47,855 nt of DNA from Bacillota bacterium. GTDB lineage: Bacteria > Bacillota > UBA4882 > UBA8346. The notes under the pieces are model-generated. The model had not been told where the DNA came from, did not search any database, and was given only the letters and a program-made list of their open reading frames with translations. A program made the translations under genes and the position numbers. Within the stretch, counting starts at the first letter, position 1; the number at the start of each line of letters is the position of its first letter. This document shows positions 15,087 through 22,970 of the stretch, one piece after another. The stretch is taken from NCBI GenBank assembly GCA_012728785.1, contig JAAYEK010000191.1, positions 1 through 47,855 of the forward strand, given 5' to 3'.

Positions 15087-16061
15087 TTATAGTCCCGGTA
15101 AGATGGATTTCAAAAAAAGCAGCCGTTGCGGTTCCTCGGTGGTAACCTTCCATAACTTAGCCGCAAACCGCCGTTCGCTCCAGTTGAGTTTTTCCTCCCA
15201 GCGTTGACTGGAAATTCTCCAAAATTGGCTTGGGAAACAAAGCAGATAGGGCAGGATTCTCTGCTCCCATTCGACTAATGGTCTTTCCTGGGAGTAAGCG
15301 TCAATTACTAAATCAAATAATTCCGGCTGCCAATTATTGGCTTGGAGGACTCGCGTGGTCAATTTAGCCGCTTCGGTTATGAGTAAGCCCCAAGCGGACA
15401 ATTCAAAATCGATTAAAAAGAATGCGCCATTTTTAATTATGATATTACGAGGAGCCGGATCGTTGTGACAAAATCCCAACAAAGAGCTGTAATTCGGTGG
15501 TTGCTTGACATTTTGCAAACCGACCAAACAGTATTGGGCTTGGGTTAGATAATACTCGCTCCACTTAAGGATGGTCCGGTCGATTCGGTTTAAATGGGGT
15601 TGACTTTTTAAACCAAGAAATATTCCTTCAAGAAAAGTAGCTCGTTGTTCCAAGTTAGCGATTAAGTCCGGTGGTTCACAATCTTGCGGCTTGACAAACT
15701 CCGCCGAAGACCGGTGCAACCTAGCGAAAAGGGAGGCGCTGTTTTGAATTAAGGCTGGGTCTAAGAACGAGGGATGGTAACCTTCCTGCCATTTAAATAA
15801 CTGATAGATATGATTCTTAAATCGAAAAAAAGGTAAATTTTCAAGGGAGATTTCCGGGAGAACCAGTGCCAAAAAACCTGCCTGCTTCAGTTGAACAAAT
15901 GTTTCAAAGATACATGACAATGCTGTAGTCGACTTCCCTGTTTTTTTTAAAGCAAAGCATCCTTTGGCCGAATCAACTCGCCAAATCGGGCCAAATGGTT
16001 TTATCGCTGTAGCTGAGATGGAATATTGTTGGTTTAGAATTTGCAGTAAATCTAGAGTCAA
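15087..16061 (-). CDS. CotS-family spore coat kinase-like protein (copy 3)
   Basis: 324-residue paralogue. The catalytic loop is intact as CHNDPAPRN (His199, Asp201, Asn206). The metal site reads LIDFELS, with Asp218 kept and the second acidic residue Glu. The N-lobe lysines are in CFALKKTGK. The likely start is TTG at 16061, with AAGGCGG about 7 nt upstream on the minus strand; no better ATG is nearby. It is the first gene of the leftward kinase group and is divergent from the small membrane gene and copy 4. The coat role is inferred from the family. Confidence 0.76.
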   Translation of the reverse strand: MTLDLLQILNQQYSISATAIKPFGPIWRVDSAKGCFALKKTGKSTTALSCIFETFVQLKQAGFLALVLPEISLENLPFFRFKNHIYQLFKWQEGYHPSFLDPALIQNSASLFARLHRSSAEFVKPQDCEPPDLIANLEQRATFLEGIFLGLKSQPHLNRIDRTILKWSEYYLTQAQYCLVGLQNVKQPPNYSSLLGFCHNDPAPRNIIIKNGAFFLIDFELSAWGLLITEAAKLTTRVLQANNWQPELFDLVIDAYSQERPLVEWEQRILPYLLCFPSQFWRISSQRWEEKLNWSERRFAAKLWKVTTEEPQRLLFLKSILPGL

Positions 16062-16068
16062 GTAAAAC

Positions 16069-16103
16069 CGCCTTATCTTCCGTTACGCTTTAAACATAAG
16101 GCG
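16069..16103. other. Inverted repeat in divergent intergenic region
   Basis: CGCCTTAT (16069-16076) and ATAAGGCG (16096-16103) form an 8-bp stem with a 19-nt loop. CGTTACGC also occurs twice, at 16081 and 16102. It lies between leftward kinase copy 3 and the rightward genes. It could be an operator or chance. Confidence 0.3.
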
Positions 16104-16244
16104 TTACGCGTAATGGTTAGTTAAGCTAGCTTGAAATTTATTCTGCTTTTATCCTATGAAATCCCCAAGGAAAATGTTATTTTATTACCTCGGTTCCCAT
16201 CATTAGGCAAAGTGAATACCATAGATCCGGGAGGTGTTTTCCGG

Positions 16245-16409
16245 ATGTGGAGCCCGTTCAAACATATCAAATGTTGGGAGCAGAAAATTTTAATAGTTGT
16301 GATCGCTCTGGAACTGCTAAAAACTTTGGTCATCCCCAATCCAATTGATGTCTTGATTTTAATTGGATTGATCATTATCTTCTTTTGCTGGTACGGCAAT
16401 GGGTGGTGA
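16245..16409 (+). CDS. Small membrane protein (54 residues)
   Basis: A longer frame opens at 16131, but GGGAGGTG at 16229-16236 lies 8 nt before the ATG at 16245, which I take as the start. The peptide has a basic N-terminus (KHIKCWEQK) and two hydrophobic stretches, ILIVVIALELLKTLVI and VLILIGLIIIFFCW, with a short PNPID turn: a two-helix hairpin. It overlaps the start of kinase copy 4 by 11 nt, suggesting translational coupling. No family is recognised. The RBS, overlap and composition argue against chance. Confidence 0.6.
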   Translation: MWSPFKHIKCWEQKILIVVIALELLKTLVIPNPIDVLILIGLIIIFFCWYGNGW

Positions 16410-17373
16410 TAATTTAGCTGAACTAAGAGTTCCGGAGGTTATCTCCGGGTTAGGCGATGATTTGATTGAGTTCAAAAGGCCTAATGTGTATTTGGTCACT
16501 GGACCGGACGGTCCCAAAGTTTTAAAAGAGCTCCGCATCGGAGCGGAGCAAGCTAAGCTAATCGGAGAATTATTAACATATTTGAAGGGCTCCGGTTTGA
16601 CTCCTGAATTGATCCGACCAGGTTCGAAGAGGTTTTACTTTTGGATTAAAGGAGCTCGTTATTTTCTAACCCGATATCTACCCGGTCGGGTTGCTGATTA
16701 CTATCAACTCCAAGATTTGCAGGCGGCGATTCGGGCGATGGCTTCCTTACATCAACTTACCGGCAGGTTTCTCGCATCCCATCCGCTAAACCGTTCGATT
16801 ATAAAATTTGATCCAGCCCGGATTTGGCGAAAGCGACTCCGAGAAATGGAGATCTGCCGTAATCGGGCGATTAGGCTTCGTAATCATTGGAGCCGACAAT
16901 ATTTACATTTCTGGTATCACTATTGGAACCAGGCGCTTAACGCCATTGAGGAAATCGAAACGTTAGGCGCGGGACAAACAGAAGTCGTCTGCTATCATGA
17001 TTGGGCCTATCATAACCTGATCATTAATGATCATCGCGCCGCTTTATTTGATTTTGACGATATGATTGTCGATCACCCGGTCCATGACCGGGTAAATTTA
17101 ATTAGCCGCTATTTACGAATTCACCAATGGTCCAGAGAAGCTTTATTTAAAGCTCTTTGGAACTTCGACCGTTATTACCCATGGAACTTGGGGGAACTGC
17201 GTAAACTAAGAGTTTACTTGACCTTTCCTTATGAATTCTGGATTTGGGGGAGGCAGTACTTTTTAGAACGGCAACCATGGCCGGAAAAGTATTACCAGGA
17301 TCAGTGGGACCGGAAAGTGGCCCTTTTCGAACAGCGGATTAAAATTCTGAAATTAATCGAGTTTTTTGAGTGA
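16399..17373 (+). CDS. CotS-family spore coat kinase-like protein (copy 4)
   Basis: 324-residue paralogue on the opposite strand from the other three. The catalytic loop is CYHDWAYHN, giving Asp201 and Asn206, with Tyr199 where copies 1 and 3 have His. The metal site reads LFDFDDM (Asp218, Asp220). The N-lobe has PKVLKELRIG, with Lys where ATP binding is expected. No strong RBS lies before the ATG; coupling with the small membrane gene that overlaps it by 11 nt is likely. It is followed after 9 nt by the PHP-domain gene. Confidence 0.76.
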   Translation: MGGDNLAELRVPEVISGLGDDLIEFKRPNVYLVTGPDGPKVLKELRIGAEQAKLIGELLTYLKGSGLTPELIRPGSKRFYFWIKGARYFLTRYLPGRVADYYQLQDLQAAIRAMASLHQLTGRFLASHPLNRSIIKFDPARIWRKRLREMEICRNRAIRLRNHWSRQYLHFWYHYWNQALNAIEEIETLGAGQTEVVCYHDWAYHNLIINDHRAALFDFDDMIVDHPVHDRVNLISRYLRIHQWSREALFKALWNFDRYYPWNLGELRKLRVYLTFPYEFWIWGRQYFLERQPWPEKYYQDQWDRKVALFEQRIKILKLIEFFE

Positions 17374-17382
17374 GGTATATTA

Positions 17383-18294
17383 ATGGCAATCTCCACATTT
17401 GGTCTTAACGATAGAAAGCCCAGTCAAAAAGGGCGCTGGGTAACGGTAGATCTTCACATTCATAGTATTTATTCCGACGGCGGTTTTACCCCGGCCCAGA
17501 TCTTAAAGTACGCTACAGCACATTTTTTAGATGCAGTTGCAATTGCCGATCATTCAGAGATTAAAGGGGCCTTGGAAGGTAAAACCCTGGCGGAGAAAGA
17601 ACTCAAAGCACCTTTAGTTTTGACGGCCCAAGAGGTTTCGGCTGGAAATCGGTTTCATTTTCTTTTGGTCAATTGCAACACTCCCCAGTCGGATTTTAAT
17701 AAAGAAAATATCCTGGCTCGTTTGACTGAACACCGCCGCCAAGGGGGAATAACAATTCTGGCCCATCCCTGGACAATGCCTAATACCAAATGGGCCAGGA
17801 GCTGTTTGCGGGATTTAATCGCTGACGATTTGGTCGATGGAATTGAACTTTTTAATTCGGCTGCTTTGGAAATCTCCGATGTCCGCGAACTTTGGCAAAG
17901 GATATGGGAGGAATGGATTGATCCATATCATTTGGCTGTTTTGGGAGGGTCGGATTTTCATCATTTGCATAAAGGCCGTTATATCGGGACCGGCCGGAGT
18001 TATCTCAAAGTATATTCCCCCGGGGAACAGGGCATTATCGACGCTTTACGCGCCAGACGTTGCGTGGCGGGTTTATTCGGCATTAAAAATGAGAACGAAT
18101 TCGGCCTATTATGGGGCGAGGAACCTTGGTCCACCGAACTGCAAAGTTTGCGTGATAACCTTCAAAAAAAATTGTCCTGTTTGAATCGGTTTTCCCCCGA
18201 TTACTTGCGTTTATTTTTGACTCTTTTTGAAGCCGGTCATTATCAATGCTTAACTGATTTACTGGAAACATCAATTTATTCAGATAGGAGATAG
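17383..18294 (+). CDS. PHP-domain metal-dependent phosphoesterase
   Basis: Polymerase-and-histidinol-phosphatase family protein, 303 residues. Metal-binding motifs are seen in order: DLHIHSIYSDG (Asp23, His25, His27, Asp32), IADHSE, the Glu in TAQEVS, ILAHPW and GGSDFHH. This is the layout of stand-alone PHP phosphoesterases acting on nucleotides or sugar phosphates. The last 60 residues form a helical tail of unknown role. TGAGGT overlaps the stop of the kinase gene upstream and gives the RBS. The substrate is unknown. Confidence 0.83.
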   Translation: MAISTFGLNDRKPSQKGRWVTVDLHIHSIYSDGGFTPAQILKYATAHFLDAVAIADHSEIKGALEGKTLAEKELKAPLVLTAQEVSAGNRFHFLLVNCNTPQSDFNKENILARLTEHRRQGGITILAHPWTMPNTKWARSCLRDLIADDLVDGIELFNSAALEISDVRELWQRIWEEWIDPYHLAVLGGSDFHHLHKGRYIGTGRSYLKVYSPGEQGIIDALRARRCVAGLFGIKNENEFGLLWGEEPWSTELQSLRDNLQKKLSCLNRFSPDYLRLFLTLFEAGHYQCLTDLLETSIYSDRR

Positions 18295-18465
18295 GAGTCA
18301 AGAGTGACAGCTATTTTAGATGATAGTTAAGGCATAGAAGACGGGAACGACTATAAGAATTAGTAGAATTAGTAGAATTGCAGCGGTGAAGGATATCAAA
18401 AAAATTCCAAAAAGGGACTTATTAAAAAGAGGAAATTGGTCGATAATGGAGAATAGGAGAACAAT

Positions 18466-18504
18466 AGTGGAGTGAAGTGGAGTAAAGTGGTATAAAAAGA
18501 GTGG
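18466..18504 (+). promoter_or_regulatory. Candidate MraZ operator: phased AGTGG direct repeats
   Basis: AGTGG occurs at 18466, 18476 and 18486, exactly 10 bp apart, and again at 18500, ending 12 bp before the mraZ GTG. A TATAAA at 18491-18496 falls between the third and fourth copies. E. coli MraZ is known to bind direct TGGG-type repeats of 10-bp period ahead of its own gene, so these are probably its boxes here. Confidence 0.7.
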
Positions 18505-18516
18505 GGTGTTTCCACC

Positions 18517-18948
18517 GTGTTTATGGGAGAATTTCAACATTCTCTAGACGAAAAAGGGCGTTTGATCATTCCGGCTAAATTTCGGGAAGACTTGGGCGAA
18601 AAGTTCGTTCTCACCCGAGGTTTGGATAGCTCTTTATTCGTTTACCCAATAAGCCAGTGGAAAATCTTAGAGGAAAAAATCAAGGAACTACCAACTTCTC
18701 AAGCTGATACCCGGGCTTTTGTCCGTCTTTTTTTTTCAGGGGCGGTTGAAGCCGAACCGGACAAGCAGGGGCGGATGGTTCTACCCCAACATTTACGGGA
18801 GCACGCTAAAGTTGAACGGGATGTCTATATTATCGGGGTTTCTACCAAGATCGAAATCTGGTCCAAACAAATCTGGGAAGAATATACCAACCATGCCCGG
18901 CAATCTTATGAAGAAATTGCGGAAAATATTATCGATATCGGAATTTAA
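18517..18948 (+). CDS. mraZ: Transcriptional regulator MraZ
   Basis: AbrB-fold, ring-forming DNA-binding protein that controls the dcw cluster. 143 residues with two MraZ repeats: the first has HSLDEKGRLIIPAKFREDLG near the N-terminus, the second AEPDKQGRMVLPQHLREHA around residues 75-95. The D-x-K/Q-G-R core is present in both. GTG start, as the family's usual MF(M)GE beginning fits. It is first of the cluster, and rsmH follows in the usual order. The AGTGG repeats just upstream suggest autoregulation. Confidence 0.96.
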   Translation: MFMGEFQHSLDEKGRLIIPAKFREDLGEKFVLTRGLDSSLFVYPISQWKILEEKIKELPTSQADTRAFVRLFFSGAVEAEPDKQGRMVLPQHLREHAKVERDVYIIGVSTKIEIWSKQIWEEYTNHARQSYEEIAENIIDIGI

Positions 18949-18991
18949 AACAGTAATCACTGATAACTGTTCACTGTAAAGGGTGGTTATT

Positions 18992-19933
18992 TTGTCCGAA
19001 TTTAAACATCAATCAGTTTTAGTGAAAGAAGCAATTGATTATTTAAATATTAAGCCGACCGGAGTTTATGTAGACGCCACTCTCGGAGGGGCGGGGCACG
19101 CTAGTCAAATAGCATCAAGGTTGAATGAAGATGGTCTGTTAATTGGGATTGATCAAGACCAAACAGCTATTCAGGCGGGACGGGAAAAGCTAAAAACCGC
19201 TATTCCCTATGTAAAGCTGGTACGAAGTAATTTTACGGCGCTCCCGGAGATCCTTGATGATTTAAAAGTCACAGATATTGATGGTATTTTGTTTGACTTA
19301 GGAGTTTCTTCACCCCAACTGGATGAGGAAGAACGGGGTTTCAGTTATAAATATGAGGCTCCGCTTGACATGAGGATGGACCGGAGTCAGCCCTTTTCTG
19401 CGGCCCATTTGGTCAATACGGCTTCTGTTGAGGAATTGACCCGGATTATCAGTGATTATGGCGAAGAACGGTGGGCAAAGCGGATTGGGGTCTTTATTGA
19501 ACGATATCGTCGTGAAAAGCAGATTGTAACTACAAGTCAATTAGCGGAAATTATCAAAGCGGCGATTCCGGCTTCGGCTCGTAGAACTGGGCCTCATCCG
19601 GCCCGCCGTACTTTTCAGGCGTTACGAATTGCAGTCAACAATGAGCTTAAGGCATTGGAAAAAGTTTTGGAAGAAGCGATCCCCCTATTAAGGCAGGGGG
19701 GAAGAATTGTGGTTATCTCCTTTCATTCTCTGGAGGATCGAATTATAAAAAATTTTTTTGCCAAGGAAGCTAAAGGTTGTCAATGCCCAAAAGAATTGCC
19801 GGTTTGCCAATGTAATAATCAACCACGGCTCAAAATTTTAACTAAAAAACCGGTGGTTCCGACTCCGGATGAGATCAGTCAAAACGCTCGCGCGCGCAGT
19901 TCAAAACTTCGATCAGCCGAGAAACTGGTCTAA
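18992..19933 (+). CDS. rsmH: 16S rRNA (cytosine1402-N4)-methyltransferase
   Basis: SAM-dependent methyltransferase acting on C1402 of 16S rRNA. Seen: HQSVLVKEAIDYL at the start, the SAM motif VDATLGGAGHAS, FDLGVSSPQLD, and the C-terminal RIVVISFHSLEDRI and RARSSKLR that mark the family. Length 313. AAAGGGTGG (18978-18986) places the TTG at 18992 at normal spacing; a GTG at 18983 would lie inside that RBS. Second gene of the dcw cluster. Its 3' end is followed by ftsL after 22 nt. Confidence 0.95.
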   Translation: MSEFKHQSVLVKEAIDYLNIKPTGVYVDATLGGAGHASQIASRLNEDGLLIGIDQDQTAIQAGREKLKTAIPYVKLVRSNFTALPEILDDLKVTDIDGILFDLGVSSPQLDEEERGFSYKYEAPLDMRMDRSQPFSAAHLVNTASVEELTRIISDYGEERWAKRIGVFIERYRREKQIVTTSQLAEIIKAAIPASARRTGPHPARRTFQALRIAVNNELKALEKVLEEAIPLLRQGGRIVVISFHSLEDRIIKNFFAKEAKGCQCPKELPVCQCNNQPRLKILTKKPVVPTPDEISQNARARSSKLRSAEKLV

Positions 19934-19955
19934 TGGTAAGGGATGGTGCGTAAAA

Positions 19956-20405
19956 ATGTTAGTGGCTGAACGCTACTCAATTGAAAAATCAGATTTGAAT
20001 ACCGGGGCTGAAATTAAGCGAAAAGTCCGGATTCGATGGAAACGGGCTGTTTTAATCAAAACAGTCTTGGTCTTTGTTGGATTAGTCTTTTTGAATTCGT
20101 TAATTCAAGCTCTAGTCGTTCAAAAAAATTACGAAATTACAGTCCAACGCAATGAAATTCAAGCGTTGGATCGGGAAATAAATAAATTACAAATCGAGAT
20201 TGCCGGTTTGACTTCATATGATCGAATTCAAAATTTGGCCAAAACCGAACTGGGTATGAAATTGGCGACTCTAGAAGACTATCGCCGGATTACCGCCGTC
20301 CCGTCGGTGGACCGTACGGCGCCCGATTCTTACCGGCAAAGTCTTTGGAGCAGAGTAGCAGCTTGGGTTGGAGGAGCCGGTGAGACCATGGCGAATACTC
20401 CCTAA
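19956..20405 (+). CDS. ftsL: Cell division protein FtsL
   Basis: Bitopic septum protein that joins the FtsB/FtsQ (DivIC/DivIB) complex. 149 residues from the ATG at 19956, which follows an AAGGGATGG-like RBS; upstream codons belong to the rsmH end. A basic cytoplasmic part (KRKVRIRWKRA) is followed by one membrane helix (about 35-55). A coiled coil with heptad-like IQALDREINKLQIEIAGL comes next, then the family-like YDRIQNLAKTELGM. The tail of about 40 residues is longer than usual. Its place between rsmH and the PBP gene supports the call. Confidence 0.85.
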   Translation: MLVAERYSIEKSDLNTGAEIKRKVRIRWKRAVLIKTVLVFVGLVFLNSLIQALVVQKNYEITVQRNEIQALDREINKLQIEIAGLTSYDRIQNLAKTELGMKLATLEDYRRITAVPSVDRTAPDSYRQSLWSRVAAWVGGAGETMANTP

Positions 20406-20466
20406 AGTTTTGGGCTTTTCTCCTCAAGCGTCTTGTGATAAATTAGACTAGATAACTGTCCTCGGT

Positions 20467-20499
20467 TTCTAACCTGAACGGGTTGGATTCAGTTTAGAA
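20467..20499 (+). other. Hairpin just upstream of the PBP gene RBS
   Basis: TTCTAACCTGAA (20467-20478) and TTCAGTTTAGAA (20488-20499) are complementary at 11 of 12 positions with a 9-nt loop. The hairpin ends 12 nt before GGAGGAAAG of the PBP gene. No T-run follows, so it is not a typical terminator. It may be an operator or an RNA structure affecting translation. Confidence 0.5.
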
Positions 20500-20523
20500 T
20501 CAGACCTTTGTGGAGGAAAGATC

Positions 20524-22713
20524 TTGAATTACGAAGTTCAATCAAAAAAAAGAATTGTTTGGCTGTTATTAATCGTCCTGATTATTATGGGCGGTTTAAT
20601 TTTGCGTTCATTATATATTCAAGTTTTTATGGCCGGTTGGTTAAAGGAGGCTGCGGAACAACAGAGGTTTCGCGCTTTACCGATCGTTCCTCGCCGGGGT
20701 GCGATTTATGACCGTTCGGGTAATGAATTCGCTACTAGTATCGATGGAGAGTGTATTTACGGACTTCCTGCCGAAGTAGGAATAGAAATAACCGATCCGG
20801 AAAAAAAACAGGTTACAGATTTAAAAGATGCTGCCACCTTGAAAAAGATTGCCCAAATAGTTGGCGGTGCGCTCGCAATGGAACCGGTTCAGATCGAACA
20901 GGTTCTGTCAAAGCGGGCTTCTTTTGTTTGGATCAAACGAAGGGCTTCTTTTGAAGAGGTTGATAAGCTTCGAAAAGCCCTGAGTTGGACCGAGAACGCT
21001 AAACGTATCGAAATACACGGGATCGAGGTTGGACAAAGGCCTCGTCGGTTTTATCCTCAGACCTTTTTGGGATCGCAGCTTATCGGTATCGCCGGCATCG
21101 ATAATCAAGGTTTGGAAGGACTGGAAAAACATTATGAGCGTAATTTAGCAGGAGTTCCCGGAAGCGATCAAGCTGAGTTCGATACCGCCGGCCATTATAT
21201 CCCTCAAGGAGAAAGGCGTTACCTGGCTCCGGTGGATGGGGATTCTCTGTATTTGACAATCGATCAAAATATCCAATATATTGTGGAAAGAGAATTGGAA
21301 AAGGCAGTTCACGATACAGGTTCGAAACGCGGGATGGGTATCGTGGCGGACCCTCGTAATGGAGAAATATTAGCAATTGCCGGTTACCCTAGATTTGACC
21401 CTAATGAGTATTCGAAATACCCATCACAATCCCGGCGTAACCCTTTGGTCACCGATATGTACGAACCCGGCTCTACTTTCAAAGTATTTACGGCTGCAGC
21501 AGCGTTGGAAGAAGGTAAGGTCAGTCTGGATTCGGAATTTTTTGATCCTGGTTTCATAGTAGTTGATGATCGCCGGATTAAATGTTGGAAAGCGGGCGGC
21601 CATGGTAGTCAAACTTTTACCGAAGCCGTTGAGAATTCTTGCAACCCTGTTTTTGCTACTTTGGCGTTGCGTTTGGGAAAAGATACTCTATATAAATATA
21701 TCAAAGCCTTTGGTTTTGGAACTATTACCGGAATCGATTTCCCCGGGGAAACCCCTGGCCGGTTGCAACCGTTTAATCAAGTCAAAAATGTGGAAGTTGC
21801 CAATATTGGATTTGGGCAAGGGATCGCCGTGACACCAATTCAAATGGTTATGGGAGTATCAGCGATCGCTAATGGTGGTTCTTTGCTCCGACCCTATTTA
21901 GTTAAAAAAATAGTCTCTCCCGGAGGAAAGGTAGTTTTAGAGAATAAACGGCAGGTGATTCGGGAGGTAGTATCTAAAGAGACCTCAGAAATAATGAGGG
22001 ATTTAATGCGTTCAGTCGTAACTAACGGTTCTGGAGTCAGGGCTTATTTGGATGGCTTGCGGGTAGCTGGAAAAACCGGGACCGCCCAAAAAGTAGTTCA
22101 AGGACGTAGGGGGTATTCCCAATTGATCGCTTCTTTTATTGGGTTTGCGCCGGCTGATGATCCCCAGTTGGTTGGGATGGTTATTTTGGATGAACCCAGT
22201 TGTCCGGTGAAGTATGGCGGAGTTATCGCGGCGCCGGTGGTTGGCGGGATTTTTCGGGACTCCCTTCGTTATCTGGGGGTGAAACCGGTCTTTGAGCCGC
22301 AAAACCTTGATAAACTTAACGCTGAAGAAGTAATTGTTCCAAATTTACTAAATAGGCCGATTGCCGAGGCTTTAGCTATTTTACAGAAAAATCGAGTTAA
22401 TTATCGTTTAATTGGCAAGGGAAGTTATGTTTATGACCAAGTCCCCAAACCGGGCATAAAAATTAAGCGCCAGGCAAAAGTCTTGATTTATTTTGATCCC
22501 GAAGAAAAATATCAATCGGGTAAAGTCAAATTATTACTGCCGAACCTTCAAGGTCTGTCTGTCGCCAAAGTGGAACAAATGTTAAGCGAGCTAGGTCTCA
22601 ATTTGAAGGCTTTAGGAAACGGCGCCGCCACAGAGCAACAGCCCCCAGCGGGGACGGTGGTCGAATCCGGCAGCACTATTAATGTACTATTTAAACCCGG
22701 ATCTCAAAAATAA
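20524..22713 (+). CDS. Class B penicillin-binding protein (FtsI/SpoVD type) with PASTA domains
   Basis: Membrane-anchored transpeptidase that cross-links septal or spore peptidoglycan. 729 residues: one N-terminal helix (about 12-32), the PBP dimerisation domain opening with PRRGAIYDRSG, then the transpeptidase domain with EPGSTFKVF (active Ser), ENSCNP (SxN) and GKTGTAQK (KTG). Two C-terminal PASTA domains follow (IVPNLLNRPIAEALAILQK and LLPNLQGLSVAKVEQMLSEL). The start is TTG with GGAGGAAAG 3 nt upstream. This is the only such gene in the cluster, so it could serve division (PbpB-like) or sporulation (SpoVD-like); two PASTA domains favour neither decisively. Confidence 0.93.
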   Translation: MNYEVQSKKRIVWLLLIVLIIMGGLILRSLYIQVFMAGWLKEAAEQQRFRALPIVPRRGAIYDRSGNEFATSIDGECIYGLPAEVGIEITDPEKKQVTDLKDAATLKKIAQIVGGALAMEPVQIEQVLSKRASFVWIKRRASFEEVDKLRKALSWTENAKRIEIHGIEVGQRPRRFYPQTFLGSQLIGIAGIDNQGLEGLEKHYERNLAGVPGSDQAEFDTAGHYIPQGERRYLAPVDGDSLYLTIDQNIQYIVERELEKAVHDTGSKRGMGIVADPRNGEILAIAGYPRFDPNEYSKYPSQSRRNPLVTDMYEPGSTFKVFTAAAALEEGKVSLDSEFFDPGFIVVDDRRIKCWKAGGHGSQTFTEAVENSCNPVFATLALRLGKDTLYKYIKAFGFGTITGIDFPGETPGRLQPFNQVKNVEVANIGFGQGIAVTPIQMVMGVSAIANGGSLLRPYLVKKIVSPGGKVVLENKRQVIREVVSKETSEIMRDLMRSVVTNGSGVRAYLDGLRVAGKTGTAQKVVQGRRGYSQLIASFIGFAPADDPQLVGMVILDEPSCPVKYGGVIAAPVVGGIFRDSLRYLGVKPVFEPQNLDKLNAEEVIVPNLLNRPIAEALAILQKNRVNYRLIGKGSYVYDQVPKPGIKIKRQAKVLIYFDPEEKYQSGKVKLLLPNLQGLSVAKVEQMLSELGLNLKALGNGAATEQQPPAGTVVESGSTINVLFKPGSQK

Positions 22714-22970
22714 TGACCTACACCCGTTAAGTAACCAATTACTTACGGATTGAGGATTAACTCAAGATAGATTTAAATGGAGATTTTTGGATACAATATT
22801 AGCTAATGTGTTGATTTGGTGTTTTTTTCTGAAGGATTACATTTTCATTAACTGCTTGATCCGGCAGGATTGTCCGTCTCAAAAGCGAATAACAGATTGG
22901 CGATAGCTTAAACTAGAGCATATTTAACTGGTTACTAACTGATATGACAACTGTTCAAGGGGGCGAGTCG

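Noticed and set aside
18316-18540. 74-residue hydrophobic frame on the minus strand over the mraZ start
   Set aside because: No RBS, and its apparent membrane helix arises from a short tandem repeat; it would overlap the mraZ start.
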